DNA of 53,477 bases. It comes from Candidatus Rifleibacteriota bacterium. GTDB lineage: Bacteria > Muiribacteriota > Ozemobacteria > Ozemobacterales > Ozemobacteraceae. The stretch spans positions 1 to 53,477 of the forward strand of contig JADFYG010000044.1 in the NCBI GenBank assembly GCA_015233155.1, in the 5' to 3' direction. Numbering within the stretch: position 1 is the first letter of the stretch; the number at the start of each line of letters is the position of its first letter. Below, one piece after another: positions 1-9,086 of this stretch. Made by a program: the position numbers and the translations under genes. The notes under the pieces are model-generated. The model was given only the letters and a program-made list of their open reading frames with translations. It searched no databases and had not been told where the DNA came from.

Positions 1-2195
1 CCCGAGTGAACGCCATTCTTACGATTAATGGCCCCGTGCGGGTTTACAACGTCCTGACTGATTGGCCCCAAAGCTATTTCGCCGAAAATCTTCTTGTACA
101 TAACAAGGGCTGTTTTGTACCTGAAACCATGGTCCGGAAGGCGGACGGAACTGAAGTGGCTATTTCCGAAATCAGGCCAGGCGATTCGGTTCGTGCGTTC
201 AAGCTGGATGGGACTCTCGTGAAAGCCGACGTTCAGCGGGTTTTTCATCTCGAAGTGGGCGAATGTTACGAGGTGCGGACCGAGGGAGGGATTTCCATCA
301 AGGCAACGGCTGAACATCCTTTTTATGTCGGATCCGGCACCTTTCGCATCGTCGAAGTTCTCAAACCCGGAGATGAGATCGTCGTCTTTCGGGATGGCCT
401 GACGACCGATCGCGTGCGTTCCATTGTTCGCGTGACCGGCAAGACAATGGTATACAACCTCGAAACGGATCAACCGAACACCTTCATTGCCGGAGGAGTG
501 GCTGTGCACAACAAAGGCGGGTCCTGCTTTGCAGCGGGAACCGCAATTTCTCTTCCTGGTGGGAAAACGAAGGCGGTTGAAAAACTGGGGCCGGGTGAAG
601 AGCTTCTGGGGGGCGATGGACGTCCTACACATGTGCGCCTCACCGAGATCGCGCGGGAGGAACTCATACAAATAACAACACATTCAGGATGCATACAGAC
701 CACCCGCGAACACCCTTTCCTGTTGGGACGCGGCCTGTTTCGTTCCGCTCACGACCTTGGAACGAGCTCCTTTCTCCGACGCGGTGACGGAAGCGTTGAA
801 CGCATTACGCACATTGAAGAGACCGGCATATCCTCATTTGTTTACCAGCTTCAGGTTGACGAACCTCACACCTTTATTGCGGCCGGGTTCATCGTTCACA
901 ACAAGGGAGGAGGCGGATGGGGCGGAGGGTCGCATTATTCCAGCTATGGACATTCGAGCTACAGTTCCAGCGGACCGATGACTACGGAGGATCTGAAGTT
1001 TCTGGGATTTGTCCTGGGACTCATTTTCATCGGAGGTGTTTGCTATATAGCCTATGAAAATATGGGTGAAAGAAGTGGGAGCTTCAGTGGTGATCTTGAC
1101 GAGATCCTTCCTTCCGCTCTTGTTGCGCAAAAGGCAAAACCTACCGAACAGCTTGTTCGCCGCATTACCGAACGTCATCCTGACTTTTCGCCGGAGGCTC
1201 TGCAACCGGTGATCCAGCATGCCTTCATGACACTGCAGAAGGTCTGGCAATCGCGAGACTACTCCGATATGGCTCCCCTGGTATTTTCAGATCTGCGGCG
1301 GGATCACCAACAACAACTGGAGTCATCAAGGCGAAACCACGAGATCAATATGATCGAAAATCCTCAAATAACACAGGTCGATATGGTTCACGTGAACTGG
1401 ACCGACAAAGTCGAAGACAGAAGCTTTTCCGTGCTTATTTCGGCGCGTGCAAAAGATTATTATGTAGACGACCGTTCGCACGCATTTATTCGTGGGGATA
1501 CGACCAGTCAGCCTTTCCAGGAATTCTGGACATTTCAAAGTCGCTCCGGGAGCTGGTTGTTACGGGAAATAGAACAGGTTGGCGACAGTAACATTCTGCG
1601 TGAACCAAATGTCGTGGAAGGGATTTCCGCGGAGGAACTGAAGTCTCTGGCTGGCGCTCCTGTTGCCGCAAGTCGCCGGGATAAAGTCGCAAATCTCATC
1701 CAGAGCTATGGCATAGCGGAGAGAAGCGAAATCTGGAACGAGCGTGTTTTAAAAGATCAGGCCCGAACGGCAGCGATCGCCTTGCATGCCGCATTCGAAG
1801 CTAACGATGCATCGGGAATGGTGCAGATCGCGGATGAAAAACTATTGGCCGATATCGAGGCTTCCCTTGCCGATGCAAGAGAACGGGGTGAACACCGCGA
1901 GTTTCGAAATCTATGCGTGCGGCGGGTCGATCTTGTTCTGGCCCGTCCCGCGAGTGGCAACCGACCGTCCGAGTTTATCGCGCGCGTTACGTTACATGCT
2001 CAGCGCGTAACAACCATCAATGGACAACGAGTGAGCGGAGATGCGGATGTCGGAAAATTCGTCAAACTCTTCCACTTTCAGCGACAAGGCGGAAAGTTCC
2101 TCTTAACCGATCTTCCGGATTCGAGAGAAAATTCCACTGGAAATTCATCAGGTTCAACCCACCAGCCGGGCAGTGATAATTCGTTTAACGCCTGA
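1..2195 (+). CDS. Tandem Hint-domain / Tim44-like membrane protein (5' end outside window)
   Basis: The frame is open to the left edge, so the start is missing; a GTG at 6 is probably internal. Numbering residues from that GTG, the C-terminal end of one Hint domain finishes at His32-Asn33. A full Hint domain follows from Cys36 to Asn169 and a second from Cys174 to Asn299. Both full domains start Cys-Phe, carry a TxEHPF block-B motif (near 101-106 and 233-238) and end VHN. The spacers are only KG and KGGS; after the last domain comes a Gly/Ser-rich stretch. A membrane segment lies near 331-350. Two regions resembling Tim44-like (TIM44/NTF2-fold) domains follow, near 375-520 and 575-705. Hint domains self-cleave or splice, but the residue after each Asn is Lys, so cleavage is more likely than canonical splicing. 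The Hint-less relative at 46162 also has a Gly-rich tract before its membrane segment. Hint and Tim44 assignments are confident; the biological role is unknown. Confidence 0.88.
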   Translation, partial: RVNAILTINGPVRVYNVLTDWPQSYFAENLLVHNKGCFVPETMVRKADGTEVAISEIRPGDSVRAFKLDGTLVKADVQRVFHLEVGECYEVRTEGGISIKATAEHPFYVGSGTFRIVEVLKPGDEIVVFRDGLTTDRVRSIVRVTGKTMVYNLETDQPNTFIAGGVAVHNKGGSCFAAGTAISLPGGKTKAVEKLGPGEELLGGDGRPTHVRLTEIAREELIQITTHSGCIQTTREHPFLLGRGLFRSAHDLGTSSFLRRGDGSVERITHIEETGISSFVYQLQVDEPHTFIAAGFIVHNKGGGGWGGGSHYSSYGHSSYSSSGPMTTEDLKFLGFVLGLIFIGGVCYIAYENMGERSGSFSGDLDEILPSALVAQKAKPTEQLVRRITERHPDFSPEALQPVIQHAFMTLQKVWQSRDYSDMAPLVFSDLRRDHQQQLESSRRNHEINMIENPQITQVDMVHVNWTDKVEDRSFSVLISARAKDYYVDDRSHAFIRGDTTSQPFQEFWTFQSRSGSWLLREIEQVGDSNILREPNVVEGISAEELKSLAGAPVAASRRDKVANLIQSYGIAERSEIWNERVLKDQARTAAIALHAAFEANDASGMVQIADEKLLADIEASLADARERGEHREFRNLCVRRVDLVLARPASGNRPSEFIARVTLHAQRVTTINGQRVSGDADVGKFVKLFHFQRQGGKFLLTDLPDSRENSTGNSSGSTHQPGSDNSFNA

Positions 2196-2304
2196 TGGAA
2201 AAGCAGTCGCTGCTGGTTGAGTCACAACATTGACACATCCCGATTTCATCAGTAAGATTAGCATACTTAGTGCCATTGTCGGTCGTAAAAGGAGTCCACG
2301 AGTA

Positions 2305-4842
2305 ATGAGTAAGCGACTGTTGCGTGTCCTTATCGCCATATTTTTTGCATATTCCCTTGCTTTCCAGGCATATGCGACAACTCCGCTACTGCATGTGACT
2401 TTCCTTGACGTCGGACAAGGTGATTCAGCCCTGATTCGTACAGCGGAAAAGGTCATCCTGCTGGACGCAGGCGACGATCGCTTCAATGTTGGAGAAACAG
2501 TCATTCTTCCCTATTTGAAAAAGGAAGGCATAAAGAAGATCGACACGTGCATCATCTCCCATCCGCATCGTGACCATTTCGGCGGCTTCATGGATATCGT
2601 CAATGCGATGCCGATCGGAGAATTCCTTTATTCTACCGACATGATCGGAGACAATGCCCCGGAAGGTGGAAGCGGAGACGGTATGCAGTATCAGAAGCTG
2701 CATGATGCAATCGTCGAGAAGAAGATTCCGTATCGGCAAGTTCGCGTCGGAGATACCTTTGACTGGGGCAAAAACATCAATGTGGAGTTGGTACATGCGG
2801 CTGAAGGGATCTTCGCCGCGCATCTGACCACACCTCGCGTCATCGGAGCCAGCAGCGCTACTGACGCAGTCAAAATTTCCGCCAATGAACATTCTCTGAT
2901 CTTCCGCGTAGCAGCGGGCGATATCAGCTATCTCTTCCCCGGTGACGCGGAAAAAGGCGCGGAAGCTAATACGGTCACTGCCTTTGGCAGCAAGCTGAAG
3001 TCCACGATTTTGAAATCCGGACACCATGGAAGCAAGACTTCTTCCAGCTATCCTTTCATGGATGCGGTGAAACCCGATTACGCTGTCATATCGGTCGGAA
3101 AGGGCAACTCCTTCGGCCACCCGAATAAGGAAACTCTTGATACATATGCGCTCTACAAAATGACGGTTTTTCGCACTGACGAAGATGGTACCGTCGACAC
3201 AGTTACAGACGGAAAAACAGTCAAGTTCACGAGTAATCAGAGCCCGATCGAGATATCCGAAGCCCCTCAGCTCATTTCATTGACCGCCAACTCCGCAACC
3301 ATTAAATGGTCTACCAATAAAGACTCTAACACTCAGGTCGCATATGGGACTACTGATCTTGCTAACACAAAAGTCACGGAAAATGCCACAACGCTTCATA
3401 CGATCACGTTGGTCGGGCTGAAACCATCGACCGCCTACCGCTTCGCGGTCACCTCCCGTGACGCCCGGCAGGCCGATCAAACGGTTTCCGCCGATGGAAC
3501 CTTCTCCACGCCAGCAGGCGATGGCAAGCCGTTGCCAAAGATCGCAGCTCTCAGTATCAACCAAAAGACCATTTTTGCGCGACGCCAATTTGCTTTTACA
3601 GCCAGCATCGCCAATCCTGCCAAGGGAGCCGCTTCTACTGTTTCCCTGGAGTTGTACCATACCTGCATGTCACCCGACACCCTAATTCAGACGCATGACA
3701 ATCTCAATGTCCCAGCCGGCGGCAGTTTGAAAGATGTTTTCGATACTGAGATCACCTGGGTCGGCCAGCTCGAACTTATCGCCGTTCTGAAAAAGGACGG
3801 CAAGATCATTGATACGAACTCAATGACTATTAATGTTCAGCCCAAGATCTTCATGGTCGATGCCGCCCACGGCAATATGGACTATAATGTCGGCAAGTTC
3901 GCAGGGATGAGGGTCGATCTTGCCAAAAATCTTGGATTTGAGTTTCAGAGTTTTTCCAACCCCATTAACAAAGATACTCTCACAAATGCTTTTGTAGTAA
4001 CGCTTCCAGACCCCGATAAGCCTTTCGCTCCCGATGAGCTGGCTGCGCTGAAAGCGTATGTTGGCAAAGGTGGATCGCTACTTCTCTTCTGCCGCGCCGA
4101 CTACAGCAATCACAGTCACCCGGCCTTTCTGAACGATGTTCTTAATGCAGTCGGCAGTGGTATTCGATTCAACGATGACGAAGTCTGCGATCCCACCAAC
4201 AACATCGGATATCCGTGGGGGATGTTCGTTCAAACCTTCCCATCCCCCGTCATCAACGGAGTAAAAAACCTTCTGGTACGAAGCTGCTGCTCGTTATTGA
4301 ATTCAAAACTCGAGGGACTCACGGCGAACAAGCACGTTCAACTCCTCGCAACTGGCGACACCGATTCATATGATGTAGATGCCGATGGTCTCAATGATGG
4401 ATGGATATATGCATCTCACACCCCCAAGCTGCCGATTCCGATAGCGGCGTGTGAAGATCTGGGTGCAGGGCGCGTTGCCTGCATAGGCGAAACTCTTTAT
4501 GATGACAAGCTTTATGCACCGAGTCCACAGCTTCAGACTCCGGAGTTCAATCGCTGCGTTATTTCCTGGCTGGCTATGGCTCGTGAAAAAACCCTGCGTG
4601 AACTCATAACCGCCGCCGGTGAGCTGAAAGACGTCAGCGATGCCGAACTGCGGGCAGTGAGATATGAGGGAATACGCAGCCGGGCTCTGGACCTGTCGGC
4701 ATCATATGTAAAAATCGGCAGACCGGATGCTATCCAGGATGCCTTCTCAGGACTGTCCGGCTATGGCGTCGATAAACTCAAAGCAGAAATCGAATCGACT
4801 ATCAAGTTCAGCCATGTTCACGGCGAAGACGTGAAGCAATAA
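2305..4842 (+). CDS. Exported ComEC/Rec2-like metallo-beta-lactamase-fold protein with FN3 and GldG-like domains
   Basis: The ATG at 2305 is preferred over an upstream in-frame TTG because AAAGGAG lies just before it and a clear signal peptide (residues 1-24, ending AYA) follows. Residues about 28-310 form a metallo-beta-lactamase fold like the C-terminal part of ComEC: TFLDVGQGDS, the metal-binding HPHRDH at 86-91, and a later GHHGSKTSS motif. A fibronectin type III-like domain follows (about 320-405), then a beta-sandwich (about 425-530). A Rossmann-like DUF4350/GldG-type region with a GKGGSLLLF motif comes near 590. The last 80 residues are helical. It has no ComEC membrane channel, so a DNA-uptake role is unlikely. 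An extracellular or periplasmic phosphodiesterase or other hydrolase is a reasonable inference. The C-terminal region recalls that of the clostripain-like protein at 12897. Confidence 0.85.
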   Translation: MSKRLLRVLIAIFFAYSLAFQAYATTPLLHVTFLDVGQGDSALIRTAEKVILLDAGDDRFNVGETVILPYLKKEGIKKIDTCIISHPHRDHFGGFMDIVNAMPIGEFLYSTDMIGDNAPEGGSGDGMQYQKLHDAIVEKKIPYRQVRVGDTFDWGKNINVELVHAAEGIFAAHLTTPRVIGASSATDAVKISANEHSLIFRVAAGDISYLFPGDAEKGAEANTVTAFGSKLKSTILKSGHHGSKTSSSYPFMDAVKPDYAVISVGKGNSFGHPNKETLDTYALYKMTVFRTDEDGTVDTVTDGKTVKFTSNQSPIEISEAPQLISLTANSATIKWSTNKDSNTQVAYGTTDLANTKVTENATTLHTITLVGLKPSTAYRFAVTSRDARQADQTVSADGTFSTPAGDGKPLPKIAALSINQKTIFARRQFAFTASIANPAKGAASTVSLELYHTCMSPDTLIQTHDNLNVPAGGSLKDVFDTEITWVGQLELIAVLKKDGKIIDTNSMTINVQPKIFMVDAAHGNMDYNVGKFAGMRVDLAKNLGFEFQSFSNPINKDTLTNAFVVTLPDPDKPFAPDELAALKAYVGKGGSLLLFCRADYSNHSHPAFLNDVLNAVGSGIRFNDDEVCDPTNNIGYPWGMFVQTFPSPVINGVKNLLVRSCCSLLNSKLEGLTANKHVQLLATGDTDSYDVDADGLNDGWIYASHTPKLPIPIAACEDLGAGRVACIGETLYDDKLYAPSPQLQTPEFNRCVISWLAMAREKTLRELITAAGELKDVSDAELRAVRYEGIRSRALDLSASYVKIGRPDAIQDAFSGLSGYGVDKLKAEIESTIKFSHVHGEDVKQ

Positions 4843-5248
4843 TCTTTTATTCATTCTGTCCTCAGAATGCTCGGTCTGCTCTTCCAAAGAGAGGGACACC
4901 TGCAGGATGCCGGGGCTGGGTGAAGCAGTGCGGGTCGACCCCGGCCACGAGCCCGGGAAGCCTTGGAAAATTTTTCCCGCCAGCAATCAGGATCATTTTC
5001 CTAACCTGAGTTTTACCCCGCCGGCTCTATTAATGCACAGGCCCCGTCCCCAAATCGGCGCGAAGGTGGGGCCAAATCTAATTATCGAATGGCGCCAGCC
5101 CGAATTGTCGAAACCAACGTTCACCTACGGGAGACCATGCTGAGCGTGTAAAGCAACAGGGGCACGATGACTCGCGCCCCTGTTCGTCACTAAATTGTAA
5201 TAATACCGATGTCCCGTGAAAACTCCTGCGGAAAAATCCGTCTGATAG
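4843..5248. other. Intergenic region with a hairpin
   Basis: No gene is supported in these 406 bases between convergent genes. The only clear structure is a perfect 9-bp inverted repeat, AACAGGGGC at 5155-5163 and GCCCCTGTT at 5176-5184, with a 12-base loop. It lies past the stop of the leftward gene ending at 5249 and could terminate it, but neither strand has a good T-run after it. A weaker 7-bp stem (4852-4858 with 4863-4869) follows the stop of the rightward gene. Confidence 0.45.
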
Positions 5249-6073
5249 TTATTCGACGATCAGTACGGGAGTCTGTACGCGTCCGGAGCCGTTGCAGTAT
5301 GTGCAGATCCGTCGACCTGACCCGTTGCACCAGCTGCATATCCGATAACTTTGCTGGCCATTGGGACCTTGTACAAGGATATGACCGGTTCCATTGCAGC
5401 TCGTGCACATAATCCAGCCCCTGCCGAAGCATGGCTGACACATCATCATGCGAAGTTCCAGACGGAACCCGGCCTGCGTTTCCGGGGAATACCGGGCGCA
5501 TTCGTCACTCTGTCTGACGGCCCATTTGAAGTGATGATCGATGTCCAGACGACCTTCTGTCATGGAATACTTATCAACTCCAGGAATGATGCGTTCCCAG
5601 ACGGTATTGTTGGCGGTAACATCGTAAAGAGTTATAGCCGAATATTTTCCGTTGCCTTTCCATGAAAAGTCGGGATTCAAAGGATTGCTGTTCGTCGGAA
5701 TAGAGAGCTCGGTCGGCGGCGGAACCGGATTGCAGGGAGGAAGTTCCTTGGCGGCTTCCAGCTGGATAGACACGTTTCCCTTGCTTCCGAAAAAGGCCTT
5801 GGGCAGACGAACCTTGATGTAATAATATGTGCTGGTCAGCTCTTCACGCTCGACAACCAGTTTCCCGGTCAGCGTGACGGCACGGCGGAAGAATGAAAAA
5901 CCCTGCTGATTGAGATTGTCGGGAAGATCGATCTTGTGTTCCCAGCTTTGCGCAGGCTCGTTGCTGCTCAGATTGTGCGAAAAAGCCTGCGAAATCGTGT
6001 CTGCGTGCGCAGTGGCCGGAACAAGAAAAACAATAGCGATAAGCCAGAGAGCAAGAACACAAAGTTTTTTCAT
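5249..6073 (-). CDS. Exported protein with four DnaJ-type CxxCxGxG zinc motifs
   Basis: The protein has 274 residues with a signal peptide (1-24, ending AHA). GAGGAAT before the ATG supports the start. The middle (about 30-205) looks like beta-rich extracellular sequence, with a proline-rich linker near 115-125. The C-terminus carries four cysteine motifs: CQPCFGRG (212-219), CTSCNGTG (223-230), CSWCNGSG (246-253) and CTYCNGSG (257-264). This spacing is that of the zinc centre of type I DnaJ, where two zinc ions are each held by two motifs. There is no J domain. DnaJ zinc centres usually act in the cytoplasm on unfolded proteins or thiols, so an exported copy is unusual. A role in envelope protein folding or redox is inference. 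It is transcribed away from the esterase cluster at a spacing of about 130 bases. Confidence 0.85.
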   Translation of the reverse strand: MKKLCVLALWLIAIVFLVPATAHADTISQAFSHNLSSNEPAQSWEHKIDLPDNLNQQGFSFFRRAVTLTGKLVVEREELTSTYYYIKVRLPKAFFGSKGNVSIQLEAAKELPPCNPVPPPTELSIPTNSNPLNPDFSWKGNGKYSAITLYDVTANNTVWERIIPGVDKYSMTEGRLDIDHHFKWAVRQSDECARYSPETQAGFRLELRMMMCQPCFGRGWIMCTSCNGTGHILVQGPNGQQSYRICSWCNGSGRRICTYCNGSGRVQTPVLIVE

Positions 6074-6204
6074 ACATTCCTCACAATTAAATATTCTTTG
6101 GGCAGATGATTATCACTATGATGCTATCGGAATTGTCGATCCCGGGCAAGAGATTTTTTTTCTTCATCCGACAATCACGGGGCATTTACTGCCTGATGAA
6201 GATG

Positions 6205-7320
6205 TCACTTTTTCTTATGCGCCTTGAAAAATGACCATGAAAGCTCCGCCGCGGAAATCTCCTGAGTCGGAGTGGCAGCGGAATCTGCACCCATTGCCCC
6301 AAGTGTCGAACCGGGATACGCGTGTGCCTGATTTTCGATCGTATAAAGAACAACCGCCGCACTGTCATTTGCATTCGAATACGTGTCAGTGATTATATTC
6401 GAACTGCCGCTGACCACACACTTCGGAATATGCGAACAACCATTAACTTTTACCCAGAAGGCAATTGCATCATTAACATTCGAATCGGAGCGGTTCGGAT
6501 CGATTGTATTGGTATGCTTTCCTCCAAAATACGAAACTTCATCATCCAGCTTTCCATGAAAATCGATAACCGGCAGGGGACACTTCGGGGTGGGAATGCT
6601 CCAATAAGAGGCTTGAGGTATTGCCTGCCCTCCTATTGATCCAGCACATGTCGAGATTGCAGCGAGAATACCCGGGATCATCGACCCAAGATAATGTGTC
6701 ATCATCGCACCATTTGAAAATCCGGCACAGTAGATTCGGGATGAATCTATTTTCACCATTTGTTTAATAGCTCCGATAAGGAAACTGAGAAAACCGATAT
6801 CGTCGATTCTTTTCTCCCACGCATACCCACATCCATGGCCGGCATTCCAAGTCCGCTTCGACTGTCCATCCGTCGACCCATCCGGATACACCATTATAAA
6901 ACCTTCTCTTTCCGCAACCGTCTGCCATCCATAGTGGTTCATCGCGTTCTGACCGGTGCCTCCGCCACCATGGCAAAAAAACACAAGAGGATATACGCTG
7001 CTACTGGAATATTTGGATGGAATAAAAAGGGTGAATGTTCTGTTGCTCTGATTCGGAACCGGGATCTCAAAAGAATAGGTTCCCGGAGCACATTTCCACG
7101 GAGTATTCGAACTCGCTATAAGCCACACTCCGGTCGGCACTGGCGCGGCATTTTTGGGTCGTGCCGGCGTCTTTACCTCCGCTTTCAACAACACCGGGGC
7201 ACCCAGATACTGGCCGGCAGGCTGCGCTGGCGCAGAACCCGCAGCGAAAGAAAAAGATGAAGTCGCAACGAACAGGATTATAAAAACCGTTTTCCAATAC
7301 GATGGCATAGTCTTATTCAT
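6205..7320 (-). CDS. Secreted polyhydroxyalkanoate-depolymerase / feruloyl-esterase-like hydrolase
   Basis: The 371-residue protein has a signal peptide (about 1-27) and AAGGAAGATCAT before its ATG. It belongs to the LpqC/PHB-depolymerase esterase family (COG3509 type). A CHGGGGTG oxyanion-hole segment lies at 116-123. The nucleophile Ser202 sits in GFSNGAMM. The segment TWNAGHGCGYAW (157-168) is typical, followed by HGKLDDEVSY with the likely acid and a late QAHAYPG with the likely catalytic His. It should hydrolyse ester bonds outside the cytoplasm; whether the substrate is a polyester, a feruloylated sugar or something else cannot be read from sequence. A truncated relative lies immediately upstream on the same strand (7345-8065), suggesting a former tandem pair. 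Confidence 0.88.
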   Translation of the reverse strand: MNKTMPSYWKTVFIILFVATSSFSFAAGSAPAQPAGQYLGAPVLLKAEVKTPARPKNAAPVPTGVWLIASSNTPWKCAPGTYSFEIPVPNQSNRTFTLFIPSKYSSSSVYPLVFFCHGGGGTGQNAMNHYGWQTVAEREGFIMVYPDGSTDGQSKRTWNAGHGCGYAWEKRIDDIGFLSFLIGAIKQMVKIDSSRIYCAGFSNGAMMTHYLGSMIPGILAAISTCAGSIGGQAIPQASYWSIPTPKCPLPVIDFHGKLDDEVSYFGGKHTNTIDPNRSDSNVNDAIAFWVKVNGCSHIPKCVVSGSSNIITDTYSNANDSAAVVLYTIENQAHAYPGSTLGAMGADSAATPTQEISAAELSWSFFKAHKKK

Positions 7321-7344
7321 ATGATCTTCCTTTCAGCATCCTGA

Positions 7345-8065
7345 TCACATTCCGCCGTCAGCAGCGTTTGTCTTTGTAGTGCCGATGACTTTTGGATGCG
7401 ACTTGAAAAATTGCCAGGACATCTGGGTGGCGTTAATCTCCATAGCATCCGCAGCCGGCTTTTCGAATGTTGAGACTCCCGGCCAGGAATGTCCCCCATT
7501 GTTAATTGTCACTAAAACAACCTCTGTTCCGTTCTTGCCACCCGTAAAGGTGTCCGTAACTATATTATGGCTGGCACTCACAGCTTCCTTCGGGGGCGCA
7601 ATAATTCCATCCGCCTGGAGCCAGAAAGAGATCGAATCCATAACGTTCTGATCAACACGCCCCTTGTCGAGGCTGTCTCCACCTTCTCCGCCCAGATAAG
7701 GAACATTGTCATCGAGCTTGCCATGGAATGCCATGATCGAAACCGGGTTTAGCGGAGCCGGCGGAAGCCAAAGTGGCGCTGTAGCCTGCGGTTGACCTCC
7801 GACTGTACCGGCAATCGGGGAAACTGCCGCAAAAACGTTCGACATTTCAGCGGCAAGAGTATAGCTCATCATTGCCCCATTGGACATGCCGACGGCAAAA
7901 ATGCGATTGGAATCTATGGTAAGATGCCCCTGCAGTGTCGTTACGAGCGTCTTGAAAAAGGCAATGTCATCCACCTTATGATCGAAAGCATAGCCGCACC
8001 CATGACCTGAATTCCATGTGCAGCCGCTGTTATTGGGTGGTTGTGTTCCCGTTCCCGGCCGTCAG
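7345..8065 (-). pseudogene. 5'-truncated second esterase of the same family
   Basis: The readable frame runs from a TGA near 8065 to the stop at 7345. It contains the C-terminal two thirds of an LpqC-like esterase: CTWNSGHGCGYAF, the nucleophile motif GMSNGAMMS, HGKLDDNVPY and GGHSWPG. The first 140-150 residues found in the neighbour at 6205, including signal peptide and oxyanion-hole HGGGG, are absent. The only usable start is a GTG at 7974, inside the fold. The upstream end overlaps the 3' end of the pilin-like gene at 8030 in another frame. This is best read as a deletion junction (or an assembly join) that removed the front of the gene. It is unlikely to make an active enzyme. Confidence 0.75.
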
Positions 8066-8881
8066 GCTGAGAGTCGTTTCTCCTCCGCCAAAATAGACGA
8101 AACCACGTTGCAGATAACTGTCGGGCGATTCATTTTCGGCCGTCGCCTCGTCAAGCTCTCCACCGTTTTTCAGAACAACGGGAAGAGATTTGCCGGTATT
8201 CGATCCCCGATCATCGGACCACCCGTTGATATCGTTGGCATACCGATTGTATGCGCCGGCATTGGTATCGGGATGTGCTACGAAAAGAGTGAACTTGCCG
8301 AGGATTCCTGGCATAAGATGCACCACTCGCATCTCACGAAGCTCAGAAAGCCGCATTTCATATCCGTTCACGGTGGCCACGGCTTCTATTTCGAGAAAAC
8401 AGCGTTTCTCTCCGGGATCCGCTCCAATCATTCCGGCGACGAAATGATTGGAGTCCAGGGGTAAAGTCGATTGCAGACGAACATTGACCGATATTCCACC
8501 CTGCGGCTGGTCTTTAGCAAGAGAATCAATCGGCCTTACATCGATCGGCAGAACTGTTCCGGGGCATGGGTTTCCGTCAACCAATGCGTGATAAAGCGGT
8601 GAGGACTGATCAGCGATGCCATCCTCGATTGAGGCGATGGCTCCGGCAATTGCGGATCTGGCAAGACGATACGCGGCCTGAACATACCCAAGATGACGCG
8701 TTCTTGCCAGGGCTTCGACCGCAAGACGATGAGTTGTAAAAGCGAAGATCGATGCGAGAAGGAGGCTTGCGACAACAATGTAGAGTGAAATTCCACAACG
8801 GCAATGCACTGATCGATGCTTCCCGTTTTTCCAGTCTGTTTCCAATTCAGCCGCCTGGATTTTCATGACACAATGATACAT
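8030..8881 (-). CDS. Pilin-like / PilX-type membrane-anchored protein, probably 3'-truncated
   Basis: The protein has 283 residues from an ATG at 8881; a second ATG at 8866 is equally possible and neither has a clear ribosome site. One hydrophobic helix near residues 30-50 (GISLYIVVASLLLASIF) follows a short cytoplasmic tail rich in Cys, Arg and Lys. An amphipathic helix comes next, as in PilX or GspK-like minor pseudopilins. The classical GFTLIE cleavage motif is absent. The rest looks like a globular exported domain. The last codons overlap the remains of the esterase at 7345, and the reading stops shortly after a Gly/Asn/Thr stretch. The natural C-terminus has probably been lost at the same junction. 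Pilin-like is a moderate-confidence call. Confidence 0.6.
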   Translation of the reverse strand: MYHCVMKIQAAELETDWKNGKHRSVHCRCGISLYIVVASLLLASIFAFTTHRLAVEALARTRHLGYVQAAYRLARSAIAGAIASIEDGIADQSSPLYHALVDGNPCPGTVLPIDVRPIDSLAKDQPQGGISVNVRLQSTLPLDSNHFVAGMIGADPGEKRCFLEIEAVATVNGYEMRLSELREMRVVHLMPGILGKFTLFVAHPDTNAGAYNRYANDINGWSDDRGSNTGKSLPVVLKNGGELDEATAENESPDSYLQRGFVYFGGGETTLSLTAGNGNTTTQ

Positions 8882-9086
8882 TAATTAGTGGAGATATTCA
8901 TATCGCGTCCTGCACAGTTTGCGCTTCCTGTGTTAACATGTACTCTCATTAAATATGTCCATGTTTTTATTGTATCTTCTGGAGTGGCAACACCATGTCT
9001 ATTTCTCTGAGAGCTCAGCTCCGATCTTCCTCATCGTTGAGTAATCCGTCGAGATTGAGAGACCCGCAAAATTGATTACGCAACAG

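Noticed and set aside
7100..8100. Possibility that the two esterases are one frameshifted gene
   Set aside because: Each contains its own nucleophile motif and C-terminus, and the first is complete, so they are separate copies.
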